Assembly (NCBI GenBank): GCA_015489265.1
Contig: WFZY01000072.1
Coordinates: forward strand, 1 to 6,048
Length of the DNA: 6,048 nt
Direction: 5' to 3'
Origin: Flavobacteriaceae bacterium
Lineage (GTDB): Bacteria; Bacteroidota; Bacteroidia; Flavobacteriales; Flavobacteriaceae
The notes under the pieces were generated by a model. That model saw nothing but the letters and a program-made list of their open reading frames with translations, was not told the DNA's origin and made no database searches. The position numbers and the translations under genes were made by a program. This document shows positions 1 through 6,048 of this stretch, one piece after another (the first letter of the stretch is position 1; each line of letters starts with the position of its first letter).

Positions 1-908
1 ATACTACCTTTATCTTGAGATACATCAAAGACACCATGAAAACCATAATTGGTTCCGGTACCCGATAAACTGGCATAGAAACCATAGTTAGTCCCATCAC
101 TGCTAATATTAGAGTATGAACCATAATTTGTATTACCATCAGTTAATGAATTAAGCGTTCCAAAATTTGTTGCATTCCCATTACCATCATCATAGACAGA
201 GTTTAAATTTCCTACATTTGTTCCACCGCCATTGACATATGATTCCAAACCATAATTATTTCCTGTGCCACCATCAACAACACCTTCTACACCATAATAA
301 AAATTATTACCGGTAGGATACACACCACCTTTAAGTCCATACCATCCCCCTTGAAATACGCCACCTATACCATAATAATCTGTATTGGCAACCACACCTA
401 CTACGCCAATATCATCAGAATTGGCTTGCGTACTTTGAAAATAACCAATATAATCTTTATCATTGGCAGCAGCAAAAAATTGTACAAAATCACTAGGTGC
501 TGTATTAACACTTACTACGCCATTATCTTTAATCTGCATACGTTCCACATTGTTTGTCTTAAAAATAAGCGGTTGTGCATCAGTCGTTCCTAAAAATTCG
601 GTTCCTGAAGTACCGGCATTTCCGGCTAACAACCAAGCTTTGCCGGCTTCTTGAAAACGCACCCAGTTAGTCCCATCATAATAATAAAAACTATTATCAT
701 CAGTTACATAAACCGTCAATCCGGTTGCCGGCGTGGCAATATTATCTCGGTCGGCAGCTGTCATACGAGGAATTAACAAACCACTTGTGGTAGATTTCAC
801 ATCTAACATTGCAGAAGCATCCGGTGCCGAGTTGTCGGAATTTATGCCCACTTGAGCCAATCCGAAACCATAAACTAATAAAAATAACAAAAGTGTCGCT
901 TTTTTCAT
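1..908 (-). CDS. Secreted tail-fibre-like repeat surface protein, 3' end missing (runs off window)
   Basis: The reading frame is open from the ATG at 908-906 to the left edge, giving 302 codons with no stop, so the C-terminus is outside the window. Residues 1-18 (two lysines, then a hydrophobic run ending FGLA-Q) form a signal peptide. Residues 34-50 (MLDVKSTTSGLLIPRMT) and 62-85 (GLTVYVTDD, FYYYDGTNWVRF) are the N-terminal module of many Bacteroidota surface or phage-fibre-like proteins. Residues 118-130 (TNNVERMQIKDNG) match the usual 'TNN-ERMRI' strand motif of such fibres. From about residue 200 there are glycine/asparagine/tyrosine-rich repeats with a T-N-[YFV]-G core, suggesting a beta-solenoid or trimeric fibre shaft. 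Relatives often end in an S74 endosialidase-type chaperone or a sorting domain; neither can be checked here. The likely role is an exported structural or adhesive protein; its ligand is unknown. Confidence 0.85.
   Translation of the reverse strand, partial: MKKATLLLFLLVYGFGLAQVGINSDNSAPDASAMLDVKSTTSGLLIPRMTAADRDNIATPATGLTVYVTDDNSFYYYDGTNWVRFQEAGKAWLLAGNAGTSGTEFLGTTDAQPLIFKTNNVERMQIKDNGVVSVNTAPSDFVQFFAAANDKDYIGYFQSTQANSDDIGVVGVVANTDYYGIGGVFQGGWYGLKGGVYPTGNNFYYGVEGVVDGGTGNNYGLESYVNGGGTNVGNLNSVYDDGNGNATNFGTLNSLTDGNTNYGSYSNISSDGTNYGFYASLSGTGTNYGFHGVFDVSQDKGS
42..293 (-). repeat. Degenerate 13-residue (39-bp) tandem repeats in the surface protein
   Basis: The core T-N-[Y/F/V]-G recurs with its glycine at residues 220, 233, 250, 263, 276 and 289, so the spacing is 13, 17, 13, 13 and 13 residues. 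A weaker YG copy lies at residue 206. At DNA level this appears on the plus strand as repeated 'accata(a/g)tt' words about every 39 bases. The copies differ in their other positions, so this is an old protein-level repeat and not a recent microsatellite. The single 17-residue step (233 to 250) is a four-residue insertion in one copy. The array may continue past the left edge. Confidence 0.75.
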
Positions 909-1100
909 AAAATTAGATTTTAAATTAAACACAAAAATATAAAAAATATCAATAAAAAATTAAATGTCTTAATATTTTATCAACTAAATCTGTTCTTTTT
1001 AATAATATTATTAAGTTTAACTCAAATATACAATAAATAATGTAACTGATTTTGCAAGAATATCGCAAGTAATGGTTCTAAATTGTTTTTAGGAAAAGAA

Positions 1101-1122
1101 GGTATAATACCCCTTTAATACC
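1101..1122. promoter_or_regulatory. Operator-like palindrome with an extra half-site
   Basis: GGTATAATACC at 1101-1111 is a perfect palindrome of two 5-base arms around one A. The word AATACC, at 1106-1111, recurs at 1117-1122, exactly 11 bases (about one helical turn) further on. It is relatively GC-containing in very AT-rich surroundings and lies about 195 bases upstream of the surface-protein start. This arrangement is what a dimeric DNA-binding protein with an additional half-site would use, but no regulator can be assigned and short palindromes can occur by chance. Confidence 0.25.
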
Positions 1123-1141
1123 GATTATAAATTCAATATAG

Positions 1142-1176
1142 TACAATACATTGAAGTATTTTCATCCTGTATTGTA
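1142..1176. repeat. 9-bp perfect inverted repeat with 17-base loop
   Basis: TACAATACA at 1142-1150 is the exact reverse complement of TGTATTGTA at 1168-1176. The inner bases AATAC (1145-1149) can also pair with a second GTATT at 1156-1160, so two mutually exclusive hairpins are possible on a transcript. It lacks a U-tract and G/C content, so it is not a normal intrinsic terminator. It could be a protein-binding site, a weak RNA structure or chance. Confidence 0.35.
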
Positions 1177-1177
1177 A

Positions 1178-1206
1178 TTGTCATTCTAAAATATAAAATA
1201 GTTTTG
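1178..1206 (+). promoter_or_regulatory. Candidate Bacteroidota-type promoter pointing right
   Basis: TTG at 1178-1180 is followed, after 18 bases, by TAGTTTTG at 1199-1206. This matches the Bacteroidota primary sigma consensus (TTG, 17-23 bases, TAnnTTTG) in both boxes and spacing. Transcription would begin around 1212 and run against the 3' end of the DUF59 gene; no plus-strand gene follows. AT-rich DNA gives such matches by chance, so functionality is unproven. Confidence 0.25.
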
Positions 1207-1207
1207 G

Positions 1208-1230
1208 ACAATTTTATATAAAAAAATTGT
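1208..1230. repeat. 8-bp AT-rich inverted repeat (possible hairpin)
   Basis: ACAATTTT at 1208-1215 and AAAATTGT at 1223-1230 are perfect reverse complements around a 7-base loop. It lies 87 bases beyond the stop codon of the minus-strand operon and could be a weak 3' end structure for that mRNA. The stem has one G/C pair only and no clean U-run follows on the minus strand, so I do not call it a terminator. Confidence 0.3.
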
Positions 1231-1316
1231 ATAAGCTCATTATAACAGTAAAGAAGACTTTATCTAAATAAAAAAATTCATTTGGCATTTAAGCAACAAA
1301 AAAGGAAAAAATATAA

Positions 1317-1640
1317 CTACATACCTAATTTCTTACGGCCTTCTTCACTAATCATAGAAGCATCCCAAGGGGGATCAAAAACCACATCGACTTCAACATC
1401 AAAATCGGGATATTTTTTCTTAATCACATTTTTGACATTATCGGTTATGGCATCGCCAAGCGGACAAGCCGGTGTTGAAAGCGTCATTTCTATACGGACA
1501 TTATGGTCGCCGTCATATAAAATGTTGTAAACCAAACCCAGATTGATGATATCCAATTCAATCTCCGGGTCCATAACGCTTTTTAAAAGTTCATAAATAT
1601 CATTCTCAACTTTTCTGATTTCTTTTATATCTTTTTTCAT
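1317..1640 (-). CDS. MIP18/DUF59 family iron-sulfur cluster assembly factor (SufT/PaaD-type)
   Basis: This 107-residue protein has the length of a stand-alone DUF59 (FeS_assembly_P) domain. Visible family motifs are DPEIELDIINLGLVY at 24-38, the TLSTPACPLGDAI loop at 53-65 with the conserved and only cysteine at C59, and VFDPPWDASMISEEGRKKLG at 87-106, which includes the typical DPPW. Family members act in the cytosol as accessory factors in maturing Fe-S proteins (SufT, PaaD, eukaryotic MIP18). It starts at the ATG 1640-1638, preceded by an A-rich leader. It is the last gene of the operon, 21 bases after the membrane-protein gene. In Bacteroidota a DUF59 gene usually sits in the suf operon; here no suf gene is next to it, which suggests a dedicated client or stress role. 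The family call is secure; the specific client is unknown. Confidence 0.92.
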   Translation of the reverse strand: MKKDIKEIRKVENDIYELLKSVMDPEIELDIINLGLVYNILYDGDHNVRIEMTLSTPACPLGDAITDNVKNVIKKKYPDFDVEVDVVFDPPWDASMISEEGRKKLGM

Positions 1641-1661
1641 AAGTTTATTTTTTTTACTTAA

Positions 1662-2978
1662 TTAAATATCCAATTCTTTTTCACGTTGGTTAATAAATTT
1701 ATTAGAATCGTGAAAAAACATCAGCCAAACATTATAATTATATAAAACTGCAACTAACAAAAATAAAACAGTAGCTGTCTGAATCAAGATTCCCGATTGC
1801 AAAATTAATCCAAAAAAGCTCAATATCAAAAATAGCATATACATATAAAATTGTATACCGGCTACTTTTTCGTTATACAATTCGCGCGGTAAAGGCGTAT
1901 GATATTTTCCAACGAGTTTTTGATATTTTTCCAACCAAATAATAAACGGCAAAGTTTTATAAGTTTGTCCTAAAGCAATGGTCGTAAAAAAACCGAAAAT
2001 CATACTCATACCAAACAAAAGCATCATAATTTCGCCATAAGATTTCAGTCCGGTATCCGGTAAAAATATCAACAATAAACTGATAAGAACCGGCAATAAT
2101 AAAAACACCAAAGCCAGCATGGTATATTTCATACCGACATCGAGTGTTTTTTTCATCCGGTGTTTGTACGACTCATAAATATACCTGAAATAATAGATGA
2201 TTCCGGTAACGATTAACAACCAAAAAAACAAGATAAGATACTGATTGCTAAACAAATACTTGACTAACATCAATCCGGCTAAACCGGTATTAAGCAATAC
2301 AAATGAATAGGTTAATAGTTTTTCGTTGAGCCGGTGTGAGATTAAAAACATCGGAATCAATGTGGTACCAACACCGAAAATCATCATAACAAAAAAACCA
2401 ACCAATCCCATTGTCACATGGTTGTGCATATGCATCAAATGCGATGCCGTGTAAAAATGGTATTTGAAATTTAACGCTGTCAACAAACCTTCGGTTTCGG
2501 TCATCAATAACCAAAAAACCGCAGCCAGAATAAACAGAGATTTGAAATTTTTTATCCGGGCATTTTTGTAACTCATCATGATGTTAAAGATGAAAAAGAA
2601 CAATGACAGATACATACTCGTAGCCGCATAAGGCAACAAATTGGTATAATCACCTATCCAAAAGGTATAAACCAAAAAAATGATACTACCGGCAGTGAGC
2701 CAAAAGGTAAATTTTGCTAATTTTTCGCTGTATAATGCCGTGTCAAAAATAACCGGTATCAACTGATATAAAGAGCCAAAAATCAACATCATCAGCCAAC
2801 CTAAAACAGCGGTATGTGTAACAGCCAAAAGCCGGTGATCATAATAAACGCCTATAAAACGGGAACTCGACAAAACCAATAAAATACCTAATACCAATAA
2901 ACCGATAGCGGCAAATAAAAAATGTGGCTTAACCGTACTGATAGCCGGTGCATTATCCGTATGTAAATTTTTGGCCAT
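1662..2978 (-). CDS. Heme-copper-oxidase subunit I-like (CcoN/NnrS-like) 12-helix membrane protein
   Basis: The 438-residue protein shows about twelve hydrophobic helices, roughly at 20-38, 50-78, 88-108, 114-135, 146-168, 186-213, 220-243, 246-268, 284-306, 315-338, 375-393 and 396-421. Helix 2 holds H55 followed by LGWLMMLIFGSLYQLIPVI, and helix 6 begins with the cluster H180, H183, H185, H187 followed by a G..GFF...FG.G..LIPMF pattern. Both resemble heme-ligand helices of the cbb3-oxidase-like and NnrS-like families. After helix 6, histidines occur only at 215, 273, 360 and 423, at helix ends or in loops, so the set of membrane histidines for a copper-heme binuclear centre is not complete. 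It is therefore probably a heme-binding relative and not a working oxidase. The conserved TLPFIIW (342-348) and TPLPRELYNEKV (361-372) segments are characteristic of this uncharacterised branch. Its ATG lies 2 bases after the DUF2249 stop (TGA), which implies translational coupling. An inner-membrane role in NO or redox metabolism is inferred from family and neighbours. Confidence 0.8.
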   Translation of the reverse strand: MAKNLHTDNAPAISTVKPHFLFAAIGLLVLGILLVLSSSRFIGVYYDHRLLAVTHTAVLGWLMMLIFGSLYQLIPVIFDTALYSEKLAKFTFWLTAGSIIFLVYTFWIGDYTNLLPYAATSMYLSLFFFIFNIMMSYKNARIKNFKSLFILAAVFWLLMTETEGLLTALNFKYHFYTASHLMHMHNHVTMGLVGFFVMMIFGVGTTLIPMFLISHRLNEKLLTYSFVLLNTGLAGLMLVKYLFSNQYLILFFWLLIVTGIIYYFRYIYESYKHRMKKTLDVGMKYTMLALVFLLLPVLISLLLIFLPDTGLKSYGEIMMLLFGMSMIFGFFTTIALGQTYKTLPFIIWLEKYQKLVGKYHTPLPRELYNEKVAGIQFYMYMLFLILSFFGLILQSGILIQTATVLFLLVAVLYNYNVWLMFFHDSNKFINQREKELDI

Positions 2979-2980
2979 AA

Positions 2981-3889
2981 TCAGTTATTTTTGTTTTTCT
3001 TATAAATAATTAAATAGGTATAATCCGGCGATTTTTCTTTTGAAACCAAGGTATAGCCCCGTTTTTCGAGTTCGGGTAACAAAAATTGCGGTATGCGTTT
3101 ATGATGCACAAACAAAGCTTCATCTTCCGGCAAGGTTTCCAAGCGTTCCAAAATGGTTTGCATGGGCATGGGCATTTCCAAATGCCGCACATCAACTTCC
3201 GGAAGCTTTCCGTCAAATTGCTGTTTTATTTGTTCAAAATCAACATCTTGCATATCTTTTTTGAAAGTTGATTTTTGAGTGTTTTCCTGTTTATTTTTAG
3301 AAAATTTCGGATGAATATCATGGTATTTACAAGGCACGTTTTTCTTACCGAACAAGCGTTGTAACAAGCCGGGCTTTTTACAATTGAGTTTAAAATAGGT
3401 CAAATAATTGCCATCGGCATCTTGCGTCATCCAGTGTACAAAATTTTTACCGATTAGATAATCAACCAACGGAATAGGTTCAAAATCATTGATAATCAAT
3501 AAAACCTGTCCGGGTTTAATTTTTCTAGCTGTTTTATTGATGTAACCAAAAGGGTCTTTACCTTGATGAATAATCGGGCGTACATCGAGTTCTATAATTT
3601 CCTTACCTGAAAAATCGGGTGGCATAATTTCTAAATCGGGTGTATTTTGAAAATCATCGGGAACCAATTCCACTTCAAATCCTGCCTGTTGTAATGCCTT
3701 TAAAAAATCATTGACCGGCACTTTGCCGATTCGTGCGGCATCTTTTACCGATACCCGCGTTGCCAAACTGCGTCGCAAGATAGGATTTTGCAGTTTTTTA
3801 AAATTGGGATGAATAGCCGCAATCACATCAATGGCTTCCGGCTTTTCTTTTAATATTTTGGATATTTTGGTATCCTTAGTGACTAACAT
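2981..3889 (-). CDS. DUF1858 + double DUF2249 domain protein
   Basis: This 302-residue soluble protein has three recognisable parts. Residues 1-72 are a DUF1858-type domain (also found at the N-terminus of ScdA/RIC proteins), with HPNFKKLQNPILRRSLA at 27-43 and VKDAARIGKVPVNDFL at 48-63. Residues 98-168 are a good DUF2249 domain (ELDVRPI, then KIKPGQVLLIINDFEPIPL). Residues 229-297 form a second, more diverged DUF2249 copy (EVDVRHLEMPMPMQTILERL, with HHKRIPQFLLPEL where the first copy has NDFEPIPL). The linker has C170, C187, H190 and H193, which might bind a metal. DUF2249 has a TusA-like fold and is common beside denitrification and NO-stress genes, but its biochemistry is not established. 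The gene is first in the operon; the ATG at 3889-3887 is the first in-frame start and fits the DUF1858 boundary. Domain identities are confident, function is inferred. Confidence 0.88.
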   Translation of the reverse strand: MLVTKDTKISKILKEKPEAIDVIAAIHPNFKKLQNPILRRSLATRVSVKDAARIGKVPVNDFLKALQQAGFEVELVPDDFQNTPDLEIMPPDFSGKEIIELDVRPIIHQGKDPFGYINKTARKIKPGQVLLIINDFEPIPLVDYLIGKNFVHWMTQDADGNYLTYFKLNCKKPGLLQRLFGKKNVPCKYHDIHPKFSKNKQENTQKSTFKKDMQDVDFEQIKQQFDGKLPEVDVRHLEMPMPMQTILERLETLPEDEALFVHHKRIPQFLLPELEKRGYTLVSKEKSPDYTYLIIYKKNKNN

Positions 3890-4022
3890 AAACCTGATGA
3901 TTTGATGTGCAAAAATAGCATAAATATATTAATTTGGAATGTTTTTAAATAAGAATTTTTTACACATATAAATAACTCACTAAGCGAATTTTAACTAATT
4001 TTACGGCAACAAACAGACCCAA
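3890..4022. promoter_or_regulatory. Divergent promoter region between the operon and the sensor kinase gene
   Basis: Both flanking genes start here and read outwards, so 133 bases must serve two promoters. For the operon (minus), TATTTTTG at 3917-3910 matches the -7 consensus TAnnTTTG and would give a leader of about 14-16 bases, but no TTG is found at the right distance. A short inverted word TTTG-ATGTG-CAAA (3901-3913) overlaps it. For the kinase (plus), TAATTTTA at 3996-4003 and TTAATTTG at 3929-3936 each differ by one base from the -7 consensus, again without a good -33 box. Missing -33 boxes would fit activator-dependent promoters, though that is speculation. Confidence 0.4.
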
Positions 4023-6011
4023 ATGAAATACTTTTTAATCTTTTATATGTTTTCAATCCGGATATTAATGGCGCAGCAGCCGGTTGACAGCATTAATCAA
4101 TTGTTGCAAACTGCCGACTCTAACCATAAACGCATTGCGCTATTACAACAGAAAAATCCATTTTTTTTAAACACTTCACCGGACTCATTGATAGAAAACA
4201 ATCGTAAAATCATCAAACTGGCCAAGCAGTTAAACAAACCGCAATTAATCAGTGAAGCTTATCGGTATATAGCAGAAGCGGGCTTACGAAAACACAATTT
4301 TGATTTAGCCAAACAGAATGCCGAAAAAGCCCTGAAAATTGATGATAGTTTGCAACATTATGCCGATATGATTTTAGATTACAATCAGCTTGGGCGTTCT
4401 TATTACGATTTTGACCATCCTAAAAAAGCCATTGCCATATATAAAAAAGCCGTTGCCGTTTACCAAGCACATCCGGTTGGACATAAAATCGGGACGATTT
4501 ACGGCAATATCGGCGCCGCATACAACCGGCTCAACCAACCCAATGAAGCATTAAAATATTTTTTAAAACAAGCCGAATTTGTTGAACAACACAACGACCC
4601 GCTTCAAAAAAGTAAAGTCAATTACAATATCGGCTATACTTATATGCAGATGGAACAGTTTAAAAAAGGTGAAAAATACTTTTTAAAAGCCCTTCAAGAT
4701 TCTGCCAAAATTGATGTTAAAGATTATGTTTATGTCAATTATCACGCATTGGGCATGTTATATTCCCGCTGGGGTAAACTCGATAAAGCATTGGAAGCCA
4801 ATCAAAAAGCGTTAAAATATTTTGATGCAACGCAAAATAAGATGTATCAATTTGATTTACACAACAACAATGCCGCTATTTATCTCAAAAAAGGCAATAA
4901 AAACAAAGCGCTACAAGAAGCCGAACAAGCATACCAAATAGCCAAACAAGTCGGTTTTAAACTGGGCATGGATGCTGCTCAAGCAACCAAAGCCGATATA
5001 TATGTTAATTTTAGAGACTATAAACAAGCCGAAAAAATATTAAACCGGTTAAAAAAAGATTCAAGTATAACACATCATGAAATTTTATTGTCATTATATA
5101 ACAGTTTATACAAAGTCGATAAACATAACAAAAATTATAAAGAAGCCCTGTTTTATCACGAGAAATTGAAACATCTGAACGATTCTATACTCAAAGCCCA
5201 ACGTGACAGTAAAGTTGCCGAAGTAGAAACTCGTTATCAAACAGAAAAGAAAGAAAAAGAAAACCTGAAACTCAAAGCCGAAAAGGCACAGCAGGAACTA
5301 TTGCTAGCCAAAGAAAGCAAACAAAACACATATTTATCAGCAGGTATTTTAATAGCAATAACCGGTTTGGGTATTTTTGCTTTCTATTACCGTCGTAACA
5401 AACGGCAGAAAGACTTGATTGAACATTTACAAAAAGATTTGCACCACCGGATTAAAAACAATTTAGCGGTTATTGATGCACTTATCGAAGATATCAAAGA
5501 CGAATTTGACGACACAAATATTCATGCCAAACTCAACGAACTGCAAAACCGTATCAACAGTATCAACGAAATTCACCGGCAACTGTATTTCAACAAGGAT
5601 ATCACACACTTAAATCTTAAAACTTATTTGGATAAAATCAGCCACAGCATACAAGAATCCTTTGGTAAAAATGATGTAACAATCGACAATAAAGTTCCGG
5701 AAAGTTTCAAATTGGAAGTCAATACATCATTTCCTATCGGATTGATTGTCAACGAGTTTCTAACAAATTCCTTTAAATATGCTTTCGACGGACAAAGCAA
5801 TGGAAAAATAACAATTGATTTAATCGAAAAAGGACGAAATTATGTATTAAAATTATCGGATAACGGAAAAGGTTTACCCCCGGATTTAGATATAGAAAAC
5901 TTAGATAGTTTTGGTTTAAGTATCATGCAGTTGCTTGCCAAACAACTAAAAGGTATTTTTAGAATCCAAAGTAAAAACGGCGTTCAAATTGAAATTGAAT
6001 TCCCTAAATAA
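4023..6011 (+). CDS. Periplasmic-TPR sensor histidine kinase, HisKA_2 family
   Basis: The 662-residue protein has an N-terminal signal sequence (about 1-17, cleavage near MA-QQ). About eight TPR-like helical pairs follow, at roughly 76-107, 113-148, 156-189, 197-227, 234-269, 275-309, 315-344 and 355-388. Then come a charged coiled coil (about 391-435), one membrane helix (438-457) with a positive cytoplasmic side (RRNKRQK), a HisKA_2 domain and an HATPase_c domain. The phospho-acceptor is H475 in LHHRIKNNLAVI (473-484). The N-box is NEFLTNSFKYAF (577-588), the G1 box DNGKGLP (613-619) and the G2 region FGLSIM (630-635), so all catalytic motifs are intact. TPRs should lie in the periplasm and sense a protein or envelope signal, with the kinase in the cytosol. 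Bacteroidota kinases of this type usually signal to LytTR-type response regulators; none lies within the window, though only 37 bases follow the stop. The first ATG is preferred because it gives a complete signal peptide. Confidence 0.92.
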   Translation: MKYFLIFYMFSIRILMAQQPVDSINQLLQTADSNHKRIALLQQKNPFFLNTSPDSLIENNRKIIKLAKQLNKPQLISEAYRYIAEAGLRKHNFDLAKQNAEKALKIDDSLQHYADMILDYNQLGRSYYDFDHPKKAIAIYKKAVAVYQAHPVGHKIGTIYGNIGAAYNRLNQPNEALKYFLKQAEFVEQHNDPLQKSKVNYNIGYTYMQMEQFKKGEKYFLKALQDSAKIDVKDYVYVNYHALGMLYSRWGKLDKALEANQKALKYFDATQNKMYQFDLHNNNAAIYLKKGNKNKALQEAEQAYQIAKQVGFKLGMDAAQATKADIYVNFRDYKQAEKILNRLKKDSSITHHEILLSLYNSLYKVDKHNKNYKEALFYHEKLKHLNDSILKAQRDSKVAEVETRYQTEKKEKENLKLKAEKAQQELLLAKESKQNTYLSAGILIAITGLGIFAFYYRRNKRQKDLIEHLQKDLHHRIKNNLAVIDALIEDIKDEFDDTNIHAKLNELQNRINSINEIHRQLYFNKDITHLNLKTYLDKISHSIQESFGKNDVTIDNKVPESFKLEVNTSFPIGLIVNEFLTNSFKYAFDGQSNGKITIDLIEKGRNYVLKLSDNGKGLPPDLDIENLDSFGLSIMQLLAKQLKGIFRIQSKNGVQIEIEFPK

Positions 6012-6048
6012 CTGATAATTTACCATAAAATAATCCGTTACTATTCAT

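Larger units (their letters stand above)
909..1316. other. 408-base AT-rich intergenic region without a supportable gene
   Basis: This gap lies between the start of the surface-protein gene and the 3' end of the three-gene operon, both on the minus strand. I find no convincing coding frame, tRNA or conserved RNA. Two minus-strand matches to the Bacteroidota -7 box TAnnTTTG could serve the surface-protein gene: TATATTTG at 1030-1023 and TATTTTTG at 939-932. The first has a TTG at 1057-1055, 24 bases away, slightly beyond the usual 17-23. The second has no TTG at a proper distance. The centre (1054-1230) holds a cluster of short direct and inverted repeats. No classical GC-rich terminator follows the operon. 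Confidence 0.6.

Noticed and set aside
351..654. Plus-strand open frames inside 351-654
   Set aside because: They lie opposite the surface-protein gene, whose minus-strand frame has clear motifs. Their translations have no family features.
1..908. Calling the left gene a prophage tail fibre
   Set aside because: It has a signal peptide, and no phage gene is visible in the window; such modules are common in Bacteroidota surface proteins.
1208..1230. Intrinsic terminator of the operon
   Set aside because: The stem is almost all A/T and is not followed by a U-run on the minus strand.
1282..1530. Plus-strand open frame of 82 codons
   Set aside because: It overlaps the DUF59 gene on the other strand and its translation is low-complexity without a recognisable domain.
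2290..2514. Minus-strand open frame of 74 codons
   Set aside because: It is a second frame within the membrane-protein gene, which has the convincing helices and motifs.
1662..2978. Annotating the membrane protein as a functional cytochrome c oxidase subunit I
   Set aside because: The later helices lack buried histidines for copper and the second heme, and no other oxidase subunit gene is adjacent.
3010..3271. Three open frames on both strands in 3010-3271
   Set aside because: All fall inside the second DUF2249 domain's coding sequence and show no features of their own.
3901..3913. FNR/CRP-type operator (TTTG-ATGTG-CAAA)
   Set aside because: The arms are only four bases and the spacing does not match the TTGAT-N4-ATCAA pattern; chance is likely in this composition.
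6012..6048. Start of a minus-strand gene at the right edge (CAT at 6046-6048)
   Set aside because: The frame reaches a stop after 14 codons and the sequence shows no other coding sign.

Overview
The window looks like Bacteroidota chromosome, probably of the class Flavobacteriia. It is strongly AT-rich and has A-rich leaders instead of Shine-Dalgarno sites. It encodes a surface protein whose N-terminal module (MLDVKSTTSGLLIPRMT) is typical of this phylum, and a sensor kinase with periplasmic TPRs and a HisKA_2 domain, also common there. A genus cannot be named from the sequence alone.

Layout. (1) 1-908, minus strand: the first 302 residues of a secreted, repeat-bearing, tail-fibre-like surface protein that runs off the left edge. 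(2) 909-1316: a 408-base AT-rich gap with no supportable gene. It holds several small direct and inverted repeats and one good match to the Bacteroidota promoter consensus pointing right. (3) 3889 down to 1317, minus strand: a compact three-gene operon. In transcription order it encodes a DUF1858 plus double-DUF2249 protein, a 12-helix heme-copper-oxidase-like (CcoN/NnrS-like) membrane protein lacking the histidines of a catalytic binuclear centre, and a MIP18/DUF59 (SufT/PaaD-type) iron-sulfur assembly factor. (4) 3890-4022: a 133-base divergent promoter region. (5) 4023-6011, plus strand: a 662-residue TPR sensor histidine kinase. (6) 6012-6048: short non-coding tail.

The operon is the most interesting part. 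The first two genes are separated by 2 bases and the next two by 21 bases, so they are almost certainly co-transcribed. DUF2249 proteins and CcoN/NnrS-like membrane proteins are often found near nitric-oxide and denitrification genes, and DUF59 proteins help build or repair Fe-S clusters. A role in handling nitrosative or redox stress, including Fe-S maintenance, is a reasonable inference, but the window contains no NO reductase, Hcp, RIC or nitrite/nitrous oxide reductase that would confirm it. The divergent kinase could regulate the operon, but no response regulator is inside the window. I see no mobile element, CRISPR array, tRNA or rRNA.
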